From Pseudomonas putida (lineage in GTDB: Bacteria; Pseudomonadota; Gammaproteobacteria; Pseudomonadales; Pseudomonadaceae): 64,000 nucleotides of DNA. The notes beneath the pieces were generated by a model that searched no databases, was not told the origin of the DNA, and worked only from the letters and a program-made list of their open reading frames with translations. Position numbers and translations under genes: made by a program. This document shows positions 17,410 to 26,731 of the stretch, piece by piece. The stretch covers positions 1,789,501 to 1,853,500 of the forward strand of contig NZ_CP018846.1 of the NCBI RefSeq assembly GCF_002025705.1, written 5' to 3'. How positions within the stretch are numbered: the first letter of the stretch is position 1; each line of letters begins with the position of its first letter.

Positions 17410-19335
17410 ATGATTAATGTAACCCTGCCGGACGGCGCTGTACGTTCATTCCCCGCGCCTGTCACAGTGGCAGAGGTCGCCAAAAGTATCGGAGCTGGCT
17501 TAGCCAAGGCTGCGATCGCCGGGCGTGTTGATGGTGCTCTGGTCGACGTCAGTCATCTGATTGAACGTGATGCGAGCCTGAGTCTTTTGACATCCAAGGA
17601 TGCCGACGGCATCGAGGTCATGAGGCACTCCTGTGCGCACCTGCTCGCCATGGCCGTCAAGGAGCTGTATCCGCAAGTGCAGGTGGCGATCGGTCCCGTA
17701 ACTGAGGATGGGTTTTTCTATGACTTTGCTACCGAGATCCCTTTCACCACTGAGGACCTGAGCGTCATCGAGACGCGCATGTACGAGCTGGCGAGCCAAG
17801 ACATGGCTATCTCTCGGCGCACGCTGAGTCGCAAAGAAGCACAAGATCTTTTCGAAGCTCGTGGTGAGGTTTTGAAGAGTGAAATCATCCAAAGCATTCC
17901 TGCCGATGAGATATTGAGTCTGTACAGGCAGGGCGATTTTGAAGACCTTTGCCGGGGACCTCATGTCCCGTCAACGAGCCGAGTAGGCGCGTTTAAGCTG
18001 ACCAAGGTGTCAGGCTCATACTGGCGTGGTGACGCTAACGGTATTGCGCTTCAGCGCATCTACGGAACTTGCTGGCCAACCGCGAAAGATCTCGCTGCCT
18101 ATCTGAACAGGTTGGCTGAGGCTGGTAAGCGAGATCACCGCAAGCTTGGCCAAGCGCTGGACCTGTTCCATTTTGACGACAGCGCACCGGGATCAGTTTT
18201 TTGGCATCCGAACGGCTGGAAGCTTTTTCAGACCCTCATCGCGTATCTGCGTGTCCGCCAAGAGTCAGCCAGCTACGTCGAGATCAACACACCCGATGTC
18301 ATGGATCGCGGGCTCTGGGAGATCTCCGGACACTGGTTCAATTATCGCGAGAGCATGTTTACCACGACTACCGCGGATGATCGGGTTTTCGCGCTCAAGC
18401 CCATGAATTGCCCGGGTGCCGTCTCTCTGTTCTCCAAGGGCATGAAAAGCTATCGCGACCTCCCACTACGCTTGGCTGAGTTCGGGAAAGTACACCGTTA
18501 CGAGGCCTCTGGCGCCCTTCATGGCCTGATGCGGGTAAGGCATTTCACTCAAGATGATGCCCACGTTTTCTGCACCTTGGAGCAGTTGCAAGGTGAGTGT
18601 GAGGACATCATTGACCAGGTCTTCGACATCTACAAAGACTTCGGGTTTACGGAGGTTGCGGTCAAGCTTTCAACCCGTCCTGCCAAACGAATCGGCAGTG
18701 ACGAAACCTGGGATCTTCTGGAGGGCGCTCTCGTTGGAGCCCTGAAGGGGATGAATACGGATTACACGATCAACCCGGGGGAAGGCGCTTTTTATGGACC
18801 CAAGCTCGAATTTGTATTGCGTGATGCGATTGGCCGAGATTGGCAGTGTGGGACCCTCCAGGTTGACCTCAACCTCCCAGAGCGTTTCGACGTTCACTAC
18901 GTTGATGATTCCGGTGCAAGGCAAAGGCCGGTAATGCTTCATCGAGCCCTTTTCGGCTCTCTCGAGCGCTTCATTGGCATCCTGATTGAACACTACAGCG
19001 GTGCATTCCCGACGTGGCTGGCACCTCAGCAAATCGTCGTTCTCAACATCAGTGATGGCCAAGCTGATTACGTTCGTGCAGTCGTCAAAACACTCAAAGC
19101 AGCGGGGCTTAGGGCTTTCAGTGACCTACGCAACGAGAAGGTGGGCTACAAAATTCGTGAGTACACGCTTCAAAAGGTGCCGTATCTGATTGTCGTTGGC
19201 GACAAGGAAAAAGAAGCGAATACGGTCACGTTGCGTACTCGTACGGGCGAGAACCTGGGCACGTTCACATTACCTGATCTGATCGGTCGGCTAGTACCTG
19301 AGGGCGCGGGGCCACTTGCCTCAGTGCTCCAGTGA
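17410..19335 (+). CDS. thrS: threonyl-tRNA synthetase, second copy
   Basis: A 641-residue class II synthetase with all domains: TGS (1-60, [19 protein letters not shown]), editing domain (HSCAH and CRGPH metal-site-like motifs), catalytic core and anticodon-binding domain from about 540. The active-site zinc ligands are kept: Cys in KPMNCPGA, His in SGALHGLMR, and His in EHYSGAFP. So, unlike L36 and DksA2 in this island, it still appears to need zinc. It follows pyrC by 37 bases with AGGA before the ATG. As part of the Zur operon it is presumably a paralogue tuned to low zinc; a housekeeping thrS is expected elsewhere in the genome. Confidence 0.93.
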   Translation: MINVTLPDGAVRSFPAPVTVAEVAKSIGAGLAKAAIAGRVDGALVDVSHLIERDASLSLLTSKDADGIEVMRHSCAHLLAMAVKELYPQVQVAIGPVTEDGFFYDFATEIPFTTEDLSVIETRMYELASQDMAISRRTLSRKEAQDLFEARGEVLKSEIIQSIPADEILSLYRQGDFEDLCRGPHVPSTSRVGAFKLTKVSGSYWRGDANGIALQRIYGTCWPTAKDLAAYLNRLAEAGKRDHRKLGQALDLFHFDDSAPGSVFWHPNGWKLFQTLIAYLRVRQESASYVEINTPDVMDRGLWEISGHWFNYRESMFTTTTADDRVFALKPMNCPGAVSLFSKGMKSYRDLPLRLAEFGKVHRYEASGALHGLMRVRHFTQDDAHVFCTLEQLQGECEDIIDQVFDIYKDFGFTEVAVKLSTRPAKRIGSDETWDLLEGALVGALKGMNTDYTINPGEGAFYGPKLEFVLRDAIGRDWQCGTLQVDLNLPERFDVHYVDDSGARQRPVMLHRALFGSLERFIGILIEHYSGAFPTWLAPQQIVVLNISDGQADYVRAVVKTLKAAGLRAFSDLRNEKVGYKIREYTLQKVPYLIVVGDKEKEANTVTLRTRTGENLGTFTLPDLIGRLVPEGAGPLASVLQ

Positions 19336-19381
19336 CAGCGGCTACGCCAGCTAATACCACCCTTCGAAGCGAGATTTAGAT

Positions 19382-20287
19382 ATGTCATCCATGAAGCTGC
19401 CCGATGTCGCAATCACGGAGCAACCGATTGCGCCTTTGCCTTTGGACTGGGTAGGGATGGAGGGTATCGACCTACCTATCCAGCTTGATGAGCCTGGCAT
19501 TTCTTTGCCAATCCATGCAAAGGCAGACGTGCAGGTGGATCTGCCCAATGGTGGGACAAAGGGCATCCACATGTCCCGTCTGTATCGGTTACTAGACGAG
19601 CTTTCTTGGCCTCGTCCGCTGAGCCCAACGTTATTGCAGTCTGTGATGGCTGCCATGGTGGCGAGCCATGAAGACTGCCAGGCAACTGGGGCTCGTCTGC
19701 GTCTGTCGTTCGATCTTCTAGCCAGTCGACCAGCCCTCATTACAGAGGGCCTAGCAGGATGGAAGGCATACCCAGCTGTCATTGAGGCGACACTCAAGAA
19801 GGGACAGCTGCACCTCAGGATCCACCTGGATGTCGGGTATTCATCTACGTGCCCCTGCTCGGCCGCCTTGTCACGTCAAATTGTTGAAAGCGCGTTTCTG
19901 AAGGATTTCGCTGGATCCCAGAGTGTCACGCCCGAAGACGTTGCGGTTTGGCTGCGTAAACATGCTACCGCTGCCACTCCTCACAGCCAGAGGAGTGTGG
20001 CGGCAATCAGCGTAGTCATTGACTCGGCTGCGTCTTCGTTAGGGCTACTCGATTTGGCCGATCGCACCGAAGCAGCGCTTGGAACGCCTGTTCAAACAGC
20101 AGTGAAACGCGCTGATGAACAAGAATTCGCGAGGCTCAATGGCAGCAATCTCATGTACGTGGAGGATGCGACTCGTAAGCTTCAGCAAGCGCTCGCTGGC
20201 CATTACGAGGGGCTGAACATCTACGTTTCGCACAAGGAAAGCTTGCATCCACACGATGCAGTGGCGTGGTCGAGTATTGCGCTTTGA
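19382..20287 (+). CDS. folE2: GTP cyclohydrolase FolE2 (type IB)
   Basis: A 301-residue FolE2. Motifs are VDLPNGGTKGIHMSRLY, GYSSTCPCSAALSRQ with the metal-binding Cys, HATAATPHSQRS and the C-terminal VSHKESLHPHDAVA. FolE2 makes 7,8-dihydroneopterin triphosphate from GTP, the first step of folate and queuosine synthesis, and can use metals other than zinc, so it replaces zinc-dependent FolE when zinc is scarce. Its presence in a Zur-controlled operon is a well-known arrangement. It lies 46 bases after thrS with a weak ribosome site and 149 bases before cysS. Its product could feed the QueD-like enzyme at 13151. Confidence 0.94.
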   Translation: MSSMKLPDVAITEQPIAPLPLDWVGMEGIDLPIQLDEPGISLPIHAKADVQVDLPNGGTKGIHMSRLYRLLDELSWPRPLSPTLLQSVMAAMVASHEDCQATGARLRLSFDLLASRPALITEGLAGWKAYPAVIEATLKKGQLHLRIHLDVGYSSTCPCSAALSRQIVESAFLKDFAGSQSVTPEDVAVWLRKHATAATPHSQRSVAAISVVIDSAASSLGLLDLADRTEAALGTPVQTAVKRADEQEFARLNGSNLMYVEDATRKLQQALAGHYEGLNIYVSHKESLHPHDAVAWSSIAL

Positions 20288-20436
20288 GAGCAGCAAATTC
20301 TCGGCGATCAAGATAGCAAGAACCGGACGCTAGACCTGGGCAAGCATGCCGGCCGTGAGTATTTGACGGTCTGGCAGCTGTTCATGATGAGCGTTCGGCC
20401 CCACCTGACTTTCAGCAGCAAAGGAAGAAGGAGTCC

Positions 20437-21831
20437 ATGGAACTACATCTATACAACACGCTTGGTAGCAGCCTCCAAGTATTTCAGCCGGCGGACCCGC
20501 AGCGGGTCACAATGTATGTGTGTGGTCCAACCGTTTACGATCTGGTGCACATCGGAAATGCACGACCTGTCGTCGTTTTCGACGTCCTCAGCAGGATGCT
20601 TCGGAAACTATATCCTAAGGTGATCTACGCCCGAAACATCACGGATGTTGACGACAAGATCACAGCAGCCGCGCAGGCCGCGGGTATTTCAATCGGAGAG
20701 CTGACTCGTCACTTCACCGCTCAGTTTGAAACCGACATGCGGCAGCTCGGTGCGCTCGAGCCTGATATCCAGCCGTTAGCAACAGCTCACATTCAGCCCA
20801 TGATCGCCATGGTGCAAGCGTTGTTGAAGCGTGGGCACGCCTATGTGACGCACGGACATGTTCTGTTTCACGTCCCGAGCTTCCCTGAATACGGTCGCCT
20901 GTCCCGTCGAAAGCGAGAAGAGCAGATTGCCGGCGCACGTGTGGAAGTGGCACCGTTTAAGCGGGATCCCGCAGATTTCGTGTTGTGGAAACCCTCTGAC
21001 GATCAGCAGCCTGGCTGGCCAAGCCCGTGGGGTAGGGGGCGTCCAGGGTGGCACCTCGAATGCTCCGCGATGATCGAGACTCATCTTGGAAACACAATCG
21101 ATATCCATGCCGGCGGGAGAGACCTGATCTTCTCTCACCACGAGAATGAAATAGCGCAAAGCGTATGCGCCCATGGTGGGGAGGACTATGTTCGGTATTG
21201 GCTACATAACGGACATGTCACAGTCAATGGACAGAAAATGTCCAAGTCTATAGGGAACATGACAACGGTAAGGAGTCTCTTGGAGCGATTCTCTCCCCGT
21301 ACGCTGCGGTATGCACTGCTTACCGGTCACTACAGGCGTTCGCTAGAGATATCGAATCAAAGCTTGTTGCAATCGGAGAAAAGCCTTCAGCGCCTGGATG
21401 CTGTGATGGCGGGCGAAGACCCTGATGATCTCAAGGACGCACGTCCCGATCCCATCGTTTGGAATGCATTATTGAATGACCTCAACACGCCCCAGGCCAT
21501 CGCACAGCTTCATCGTATGGCAAATGATTCGGCGCAAGCGAAAGGCGCGGTAGAAAAAGCTAGTCGAGTTGCTTCTCTGAGGGCGAGTTGCGAGCTGCTC
21601 GGCATTACAGATGGCCAATCGACTGTAACACTATCTACTGGCTCTTCAGACGACCCAAACTTTGAAAACGAAGTCGAATCGCTGATTGAACAGCGGAAGG
21701 CACTTCGACTGGCCGCCCGATTCGAGGAGGCAGATGAGGTCAGAAATGCTTTAAGTAATCTTGGTGTGGGCATCGAAGACACTGCGCAGGGGACACGTTG
21801 GCATAGGCTTTCGTCGGGTTACAGCCGATGA
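20437..21831 (+). CDS. cysS: cysteinyl-tRNA synthetase, second copy
   Basis: A 464-residue class I synthetase. It has YVCGPTVYDLVHIGNARP (HIGN signature and first zinc Cys), WHLECSAM (second Cys), FSHHENEIAQS (zinc His and Glu) and KMSKSIGN. All four zinc ligands used to recognise cysteine are kept. GGAG precedes the ATG at a good distance. It is a further duplicated translation gene in the Zur operon; as with thrS, the benefit cannot be simple loss of zinc. The 149 bases before it hold no recognisable gene and no clear terminator, so it is probably in the same operon as folE2. Confidence 0.93.
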   Translation: MELHLYNTLGSSLQVFQPADPQRVTMYVCGPTVYDLVHIGNARPVVVFDVLSRMLRKLYPKVIYARNITDVDDKITAAAQAAGISIGELTRHFTAQFETDMRQLGALEPDIQPLATAHIQPMIAMVQALLKRGHAYVTHGHVLFHVPSFPEYGRLSRRKREEQIAGARVEVAPFKRDPADFVLWKPSDDQQPGWPSPWGRGRPGWHLECSAMIETHLGNTIDIHAGGRDLIFSHHENEIAQSVCAHGGEDYVRYWLHNGHVTVNGQKMSKSIGNMTTVRSLLERFSPRTLRYALLTGHYRRSLEISNQSLLQSEKSLQRLDAVMAGEDPDDLKDARPDPIVWNALLNDLNTPQAIAQLHRMANDSAQAKGAVEKASRVASLRASCELLGITDGQSTVTLSTGSSDDPNFENEVESLIEQRKALRLAARFEEADEVRNALSNLGVGIEDTAQGTRWHRLSSGYSR

Positions 21832-21938
21832 CGAAGTCCCAGCAGGCTCCTTTGAAACTCGGTGCTGTACGCCGTCGCTAGACTCAGGGGCGGGCTCGAC
21901 GGCTCGCTCATTAAGCGTCTACTGTAAAAGGTTTATTG

Positions 21939-22259
21939 ATGATGATTAGGCAGATTGAGCCGGAACTTCTATATTTTGATGTCCCAGAAGTCAGTCGTGA
22001 GGAGGCCCCTATACGCATCCCCCATAAAATCACGTACTCGATCTGTATGCGTCAAGTCTATATCCATCTGCTGGGGTTGGCCCGCGAGTTTCATGCTCCG
22101 CGATGGGCTGTGGCTGTGGAGATTATGGACAAAGAAAATGTCATATATCCCGTTCGGCGTGTAGGTGATGAGCTATTTGGTCTAATTGATGATGCGAAAG
22201 AGGTAGGGTTGATTTTTGCCCTGAGAAAGATTGAGGATCTGAGGATGAAGCGTACTTAA
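21939..22259 (+). CDS. small protein of unknown function in the Zur island
   Basis: I do not recognise this 106-residue protein. It is mostly soluble and charged, with a single Cys and a helix-rich middle (MRQVYIHLLGLAREF), a beta segment (RWAVAVEIMDKENVIYPVRR) and a basic C-terminus. Three possible starts lie next to each other (TTG 21936, ATG 21939, ATG 21942); AAGG at 21927-21930 favours 21939. It lies about 107 bases after cysS and converges on the Fur-family gene. Its place at the end of the Zur operon suggests a role in zinc shortage, perhaps linked to translation; this is a guess from position only. Confidence 0.6.
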   Translation: MMIRQIEPELLYFDVPEVSREEAPIRIPHKITYSICMRQVYIHLLGLAREFHAPRWAVAVEIMDKENVIYPVRRVGDELFGLIDDAKEVGLIFALRKIEDLRMKRT

Positions 22260-22302
22260 CAAGGATTTTTACTGAATCTTGCCTCGGGTCTGGCGCTCAT
22301 GG

Positions 22303-22770
22303 CTAAGGAGAGCACTTAGGGCAGATGGCATCAATTTGAATTCCTTGTTCATGTAGCGTATGGCCCGATCGGAGTAACGTGCTCGTTATACAGTTTGCGA
22401 ATTCTCGGTTCTTAATGGTCGTTACAGAGTGGCAGATTGGGCAGATCAGCAAGATGTCTGGGTCACATTTTCTCTGCGTCTTGCTTGTGCACAGGAGATA
22501 AACGCTGTTGCATTTGAGCTTTCTGACAACCCCTGCTTTTGAGAAAAAGGCCAGAGCCCTGTAGACCAGTACGGGACTCGCCGACGCTTTTTTCGTCCGA
22601 ATGTGTTCCAGCAAGGTATAGGCCCCTAAGCCATTTTTGTGCCGGGCCAGTTCTTCCAGGATCAATCGTCGATCAGACGTTACCTTCAACCCAAGCCTTT
22701 CACACTCGGCGTATGCCCAGTCCAAAGGGCTGAGCTTGCGACGCTTTCCAGTCGCTCCACAGCTTGGCAT
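22303..22770 (-). CDS. Fur-family regulator, Zur-like with altered sensor site
   Basis: A 155-residue Fur-family repressor. The winged helix is 20-85, with a recognition helix around SPVLVYRALAFF. The structural zinc site is intact (Cys110-x2-Cys113 and Cys150-x2-Cys153). In E. coli Zur the regulatory site uses a Cys in YVLC and a His in QPTHTS; here the Cys is present (Cys94) but the segment reads TSKTQRKCDPD, with no His. GAGG lies nine bases before the start, and the Zur box at 22793 overlaps the shared promoter with the divergent COG0523 gene. It may be an auxiliary, autoregulated Zur; another Zur beside znu genes would be expected elsewhere. Confidence 0.82.
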   Translation of the reverse strand: MPSCGATGKRRKLSPLDWAYAECERLGLKVTSDRRLILEELARHKNGLGAYTLLEHIRTKKASASPVLVYRALAFFSKAGVVRKLKCNSVYLLCTSKTQRKCDPDILLICPICHSVTTIKNREFANCITSTLLRSGHTLHEQGIQIDAICPKCSP

Positions 22771-22792
22771 TTCCCAATCCTCGTCCTAGGAT

Positions 22793-22810
22793 GTTATGTT
22801 ATATCGTAAC
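22793..22810. promoter_or_regulatory. Zur box between the Fur-family gene and COG0523 gene
   Basis: GTTATGTTATATCGTAAC; the left half is a perfect Zur half-site, the right half has two changes. It sits 23 bases from the Fur-family start (- strand) and 37 bases from the COG0523 start (+ strand), so it can repress both and give autoregulation. Confidence 0.85.
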
Positions 22811-22846
22811 ACTAAATCGAAAACCGGTAAAACGAACGGAGAGGTC

Positions 22847-24064
22847 ATGACCGTGCTCACGCCATCATCAACATCAACCACCGCCAAGCTTCCAGTCACA
22901 GTTCTGTCTGGCTTCCTTGGCGCGGGAAAGACCACGCTGCTGAACCACATCCTTAACAACCGGGAAGGCCGTCGAGTGGCCGTAATCGTCAATGACATGT
23001 CAGAGGTCAATATTGACGCATCGCTGGTTCGGGAGGGTGGGGCTGAGCTGTCCAGGACTGATGAAAAGCTCGTTGAAATGAGCAATGGGTGCATTTGTTG
23101 CACGTTGCGCGAGGATCTGCTGATTGAGGTTGAGCGGCTTGCTAAAGATGGCAGGTTCGACCAACTGGTGATCGAGTCCACTGGTATCTCTGAGCCACTG
23201 CCAGTTGCCGAAACCTTCACGTTCGCGGGTGAAGATGGCAAAAGTTTGTCGGACCTGGCTCGCCTCGACACCATGGTCACAGTGGTCGATGCCTTCAATT
23301 TTCTGCGTGATTACTCTTCCCGGGACAGCATCCAGTCGCGTGGTGAGTCGCTGGGGGAAGAGGACACTCGAACAGTAGTCGACTTGCTGATCGAGCAGAT
23401 CGAATTCTGTGATGTCCTCGTTCTGAACAAAACAGACCTGGTGAATGAGGAGGAGCGTGAGCAGCTATTCGGGATCCTCAAATCGCTGAATCCAAGGGCC
23501 AAGATTGTCACGGCATCTTTCGGCAAGGTTGCTCTGGAGGAAGTGCTGGATACGGGCCTTTTCGACTTCGATGAGGCGACCAATGCTCCAGGATGGCTCG
23601 CTGAACTCCGCGGCGAGCATACGCCAGAGACCGAAGAATATGGGATCGGTAGCTTCGTCTACCGCGCTCGCCGTCCTTTCCATCCTAAACGCTTCCATGC
23701 GCTGATTTCGCAGGAGTGGCCGGGCGTCATTCGCTCTAAAGGGTACTTTTGGATCGCAACGTTGCCGATCTTTGCTTTCAACTGGTCGCAGGCCGGAGCA
23801 GTGGCTCGTCATGGTAGGGCCGGCTACTGGTGGGCCGCGGTTCCCAAAGAACGTTGGCCAACAGATCCAGAGTCCATTGCTCTGATCAATAAAAACTGGG
23901 CTGAAGGGGTGGGTGACGCCAGGCAGGAGCTGGTGTTGATCGGTAGTGGCATGGATCAAGAGCAGATCACCGAAATGCTGGACGAATGTCTGCTTACAGA
24001 TGCTGAAATGGCGCTCACGCCTGAAGGCTGGATCAAGTTTGATGATCCATTTGAGTGGGAATAA
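22847..24064 (+). CDS. COG0523 GTPase (ZigA/YciC-like), second copy
   Basis: A 405-residue G3E GTPase. It has the P-loop GFLGAGKTT (22-30), the metal motif CICC (Cys82, Cys84, Cys85), [10 protein letters not shown] and LNKTDL, and the C-terminal CobW domain starts near Tyr-Gly-Ile-Gly-Ser-Phe-Val-Tyr. I chose ATG 22847, preceded by GGAGAGG; a start at 22796 would lie inside the Zur box. Zur-controlled members of this family are zinc metallochaperones that help enzymes get zinc when it is scarce. It differs clearly from the copy at 13807 in the C-terminal half. It is followed by dksA2. Confidence 0.9.
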   Translation: MTVLTPSSTSTTAKLPVTVLSGFLGAGKTTLLNHILNNREGRRVAVIVNDMSEVNIDASLVREGGAELSRTDEKLVEMSNGCICCTLREDLLIEVERLAKDGRFDQLVIESTGISEPLPVAETFTFAGEDGKSLSDLARLDTMVTVVDAFNFLRDYSSRDSIQSRGESLGEEDTRTVVDLLIEQIEFCDVLVLNKTDLVNEEEREQLFGILKSLNPRAKIVTASFGKVALEEVLDTGLFDFDEATNAPGWLAELRGEHTPETEEYGIGSFVYRARRPFHPKRFHALISQEWPGVIRSKGYFWIATLPIFAFNWSQAGAVARHGRAGYWWAAVPKERWPTDPESIALINKNWAEGVGDARQELVLIGSGMDQEQITEMLDECLLTDAEMALTPEGWIKFDDPFEWE

Positions 24065-24080
24065 GCAATAGCTGGTAGTA

Positions 24081-24101
24081 GGGGCGCAGAGACTGCGCCC
24101 C
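24081..24101 (+). terminator. hairpin between COG0523 and dksA2
   Basis: GGGGCGCAG (24081-24089) pairs perfectly with CTGCGCCCC (24093-24101) around a three-base loop. The run after it is TCACATTT, a poor U-tract, so it may only partly terminate and lower dksA2 expression. Confidence 0.5.
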
Positions 24102-24131
24102 TCACATTTACGGAATTCTGAGGCCGCAGAC

Positions 24132-24545
24132 ATGACCCATGATGAGATCCTTGCTCAATCTGAGCACGACTATATGAGCGACGCTCAGCTGAAATTTTTC
24201 CGCGAGCTTCTCCTGTCTCAGCGTGACGAGTTGCAGCAGAGAATTGATGGCGAGTTTCAGGTTTTGAAAGCTCAGGAGCCAAGCAGTGATCCGTCGGACA
24301 TCGGTACCGCCGAGGAGCAACGTGGCTGGAACCTGCGGATACTGGAACGAGAGAAAAAGCTCCTGGATAAAATGGATGAGGCACTGGAAAGGATTGCGAA
24401 AGGTGAATACGGTTGGTGCGAAGAAACCGGGGAGCCTATTGGGATCAAGCGCCTTTTGGCCAGACCCACCGCGACATTGAGTTTCGAGGCTAAAGAAAGA
24501 AGGGAGCTACAGGAGCGTCACCAGCGATCCCGTCGTAACCTATAG
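24132..24545 (+). CDS. dksA2: DksA2, zinc-independent DksA paralogue
   Basis: A 137-residue DksA-like regulator that binds RNA polymerase and works with ppGpp. It has the coiled-coil region (20-90) and the C-terminal domain beginning GEYGWCEETGEPIG. DksA proper has four zinc-finger Cys; here only Cys96 remains and the second pair is replaced by Ser/Ala in TLSFEAK. Such DksA2 proteins keep the stringent response running when zinc is lacking. It follows the Zur-controlled COG0523 gene by 67 bases and no Zur box precedes it, so read-through past the hairpin at 24081 is likely. Confidence 0.93.
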   Translation: MTHDEILAQSEHDYMSDAQLKFFRELLLSQRDELQQRIDGEFQVLKAQEPSSDPSDIGTAEEQRGWNLRILEREKKLLDKMDEALERIAKGEYGWCEETGEPIGIKRLLARPTATLSFEAKERRELQERHQRSRRNL

Positions 24546-24583
24546 GCCTACGAGGGGAAACGCTTGTGCATGTATGTCGATGC

Positions 24584-25396
24584 CTAGCCCTTCGTGGACT
24601 GGATGAACGTGACTCTAGGGTCGAGTGCTAAAGAGCCAGGATCACCTGCGATCATGCCACCATCGACAGGCAGTACAGCAGCGTTGATGTAAGAGGCGCA
24701 ATCCGATAGCAGCCATGCAATGACCTTTGCAACTTCCGAGGCGTTGGCTGGCCTGCGAGCGGGCACAAACGAGGTGGCTCGCGAGTAGGCTTCCTCAACG
24801 TTCATAACAAGATCCGCGCCGTACTCGCGCATCTCCTCGTCGGCCATTTCGGTTCTGATCCAGCCCGGGCATACGGCGTTGGCACGAATACCCTGCGGAC
24901 CGTAATCAATGGCTACTGATTGCATCAGCATGTTCAAGCCAGCTTTGGTTGCGTTATAGCCTGGAATTCCTCCCGTTGCCCTCAACGCAGCGGCTGACGC
25001 TACGCCAACGATGGCACCGCGGGCAGCGATGAGGTGAGGCATCGCAGCACGTAGCAGCTTGAACGGCCCGGTCAGATTGGTCTGGACCATGTCCCCCCAG
25101 TCCTGGTCAGACAATTGCCCCACAGGACCGGCGCGAACGATCCCGGCGTTGAGCACCAGCCCTTGTAGAGAGCCAAATCTCTCCAGTGTTATTTCCATCA
25201 AGCGATCGATGTCAGTAGTGGATGCCACGTCGGCGACTACGGGGAAGGCTCCTGTTTCATCAGCCACTCTCTGAAGAGGCTCAAGGCGCCGCCCACAAAT
25301 GACGACTTCCCAGCCGTCCGAACGGAGGGCCTTTGCGGTTGCTGCTCCAATACCCGTACCTGCGCCGGTAACGATTGCTACTGAGCGACTGGTCAT
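24584..25396 (-). CDS. short-chain dehydrogenase/reductase (MoaE-like by context)
   Basis: A 270-residue classical SDR. It has the NAD(P) motif TGAGTGIG (7-14), LNAG, the Ser of VGVASAAA and the catalytic YNATKAG, and ends with a PVDGGMIAG segment typical of the family. ATG 25396 follows GTGAGG; a second in-frame ATG lies at 25408. The substrate is not known. It lies 140 bases downstream of a moaF-family gene on the same strand. As I recall, SDR (moaE) and moaF genes form the monoamine-induced operon of Klebsiella, so a role in amine or aromatic aldehyde/alcohol metabolism is plausible. Confidence 0.82.
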   Translation of the reverse strand: MTSRSVAIVTGAGTGIGAATAKALRSDGWEVVICGRRLEPLQRVADETGAFPVVADVASTTDIDRLMEITLERFGSLQGLVLNAGIVRAGPVGQLSDQDWGDMVQTNLTGPFKLLRAAMPHLIAARGAIVGVASAAALRATGGIPGYNATKAGLNMLMQSVAIDYGPQGIRANAVCPGWIRTEMADEEMREYGADLVMNVEEAYSRATSFVPARRPANASEVAKVIAWLLSDCASYINAAVLPVDGGMIAGDPGSLALDPRVTFIQSTKG

Positions 25397-25536
25397 GTTC
25401 ATCCTCACGTTTAGACATGCCTCTCCCTGAAATCCCTACCCGGAGACAAGCAAGTCATTCTCACCTCGTGCCCTTTATGCACGTGCCCATGCGAGGGCGG
25501 CAGGTTTATTCATTGCGCGCCCTCACACAACGTCCA

Positions 25537-26325
25537 TTACCCTTTCGAGAGGTCTTCGGGGTAGTGGGTCGTGTTCATCACGCTCAGGCGGGAGTTGAAG
25601 GGCAGCACGAGGGTGCTGTTGAGAGTGTCATCCCATCCGAACATCCGGCCGATCGACCGCTCCTCTTTGAGGTCAACTAGCAGTACTGCCTCGACGGTCA
25701 TGATCTTCTCGGTCCAGAAGAAGATGTAGAGGCCTTCAGCGACTTTCCACGTCTTGCACTGATCCGTGTCTGCAAGGCCAACCTCACCGCCGCGCAGGCA
25801 ATGCCACGTGAAGGTGCCCAGGTTCAGGTAGATGTGCTCGTAGGTCTCGATATCGCTGTAGCGATAGAAGATTCGCTTACCAACCAATTCGTCGGTGCGC
25901 TCATGCTTCGTGCCTTCGCCGTTGACGTTCGCGTACGTAAAGTCGGTAGTTGCCCGGATTTTACCCTCGACCTCTACGAAGCGAGAGATACCCGTCGTGA
26001 CGGAGCCCGTATTCTGATCAAGGATGATCGTGACGTTCTCTGCGGCAAGGCTCTCACCGCGGACAAAATCGATGATGAAGATCCCGGGTCGCGCTTCGAT
26101 CGCTTTGTAGTTTGCGGAGCCGGCTTGGTGCTGCTCACCTTTCCCCGCAGACCAGGTCAAAAGGTCTTGATCTTTGAAAACGTACTCGCTGGAAGCGTCC
26201 TGAAGAATCGTGCCAACCAACGCAGCGGAGGCGGGGAGGGTCTGCTTCCCGAAACCGTCCAGCATTACGGATACGGACGGCCACTCTGCTTCAGGTACGA
26301 AGTCTTGGGTAGATGCTAAAGCCAT
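25537..26325 (-). CDS. MoaF family protein, first copy
   Basis: A 262-residue MoaF-family protein, probably two calycin-like beta-barrel halves. Family-typical blocks are the N-terminal half around EARPGIFIIDFV and the C-terminal half LVGKRIFYRYSDIETYEHIY with LYIFFWTEKIMTVEAV. The database name mentions molybdenum cofactor, but the original MoaF comes from the monoamine regulon. No signal peptide is visible; the ATG at 26325 has a weak ribosome site. A paralogue sits at 60945 with about half of its residues the same in the C-terminal block. Both are near APC permeases, pointing to ligand binding in amine metabolism. Confidence 0.8.
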   Translation of the reverse strand: MALASTQDFVPEAEWPSVSVMLDGFGKQTLPASAALVGTILQDASSEYVFKDQDLLTWSAGKGEQHQAGSANYKAIEARPGIFIIDFVRGESLAAENVTIILDQNTGSVTTGISRFVEVEGKIRATTDFTYANVNGEGTKHERTDELVGKRIFYRYSDIETYEHIYLNLGTFTWHCLRGGEVGLADTDQCKTWKVAEGLYIFFWTEKIMTVEAVLLVDLKEERSIGRMFGWDDTLNSTLVLPFNSRLSVMNTTHYPEDLSKG

Positions 26326-26731
26326 GATTTTTTTGTGCCTTTTTGTTATCTGGTCTAGGGGGCGTGTCGCTAGATTCCCGCAGTCAGCGGTGTCTGTTCA
26401 GGACCTGACGTCAGCCAAGAAATTAGGGTTGCACGCTGCTACGCTAGAAACTCTACGTTTGTTTAGTTTGATCGTCAACGCAGAGATGGGTGAAATTTGT
26501 CTCTCGAACGTAATGAGGTGCACTGGGGCCAGAATCGGGGGCGTGGGTGTTCCCCTTACGCAGGTGTTGGCCTCATGGCCAGCAGCGATGGGGTGCCGAT
26601 CGGACAGGTTTGTGAGACCATCGCCAGCCGACGGATGCCCCGGCTTTCATGGCTCTAGATCAGTCTTCACACTGATCTGCCAGGACAATTCACTGAGGGG
26701 GCGCGAAAATGGTTCTTAGGTGTTTTTTCAG
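26326..26731. other. intergenic region, moaF / tetR divergent promoters
   Basis: About 400 bases between divergent moaF and tetR genes. I see no gene, no strong hairpin and no clean palindromic operator. It must hold both promoters; the AT-rich stretch near 26455-26500 is the likeliest promoter zone. Confidence 0.4.

Noticed and set aside
20288..20436. Possible gene remnant between folE2 and cysS
   Set aside because: Short broken frames only, no recognisable similarity and no hairpin; treated as spacer.
25537..26325. Reading the MoaF genes as molybdenum cofactor biosynthesis
   Set aside because: No other molybdenum cofactor gene is near; the name clash arises from the monoamine regulon, and the context here is amine transport and aromatic metabolism.
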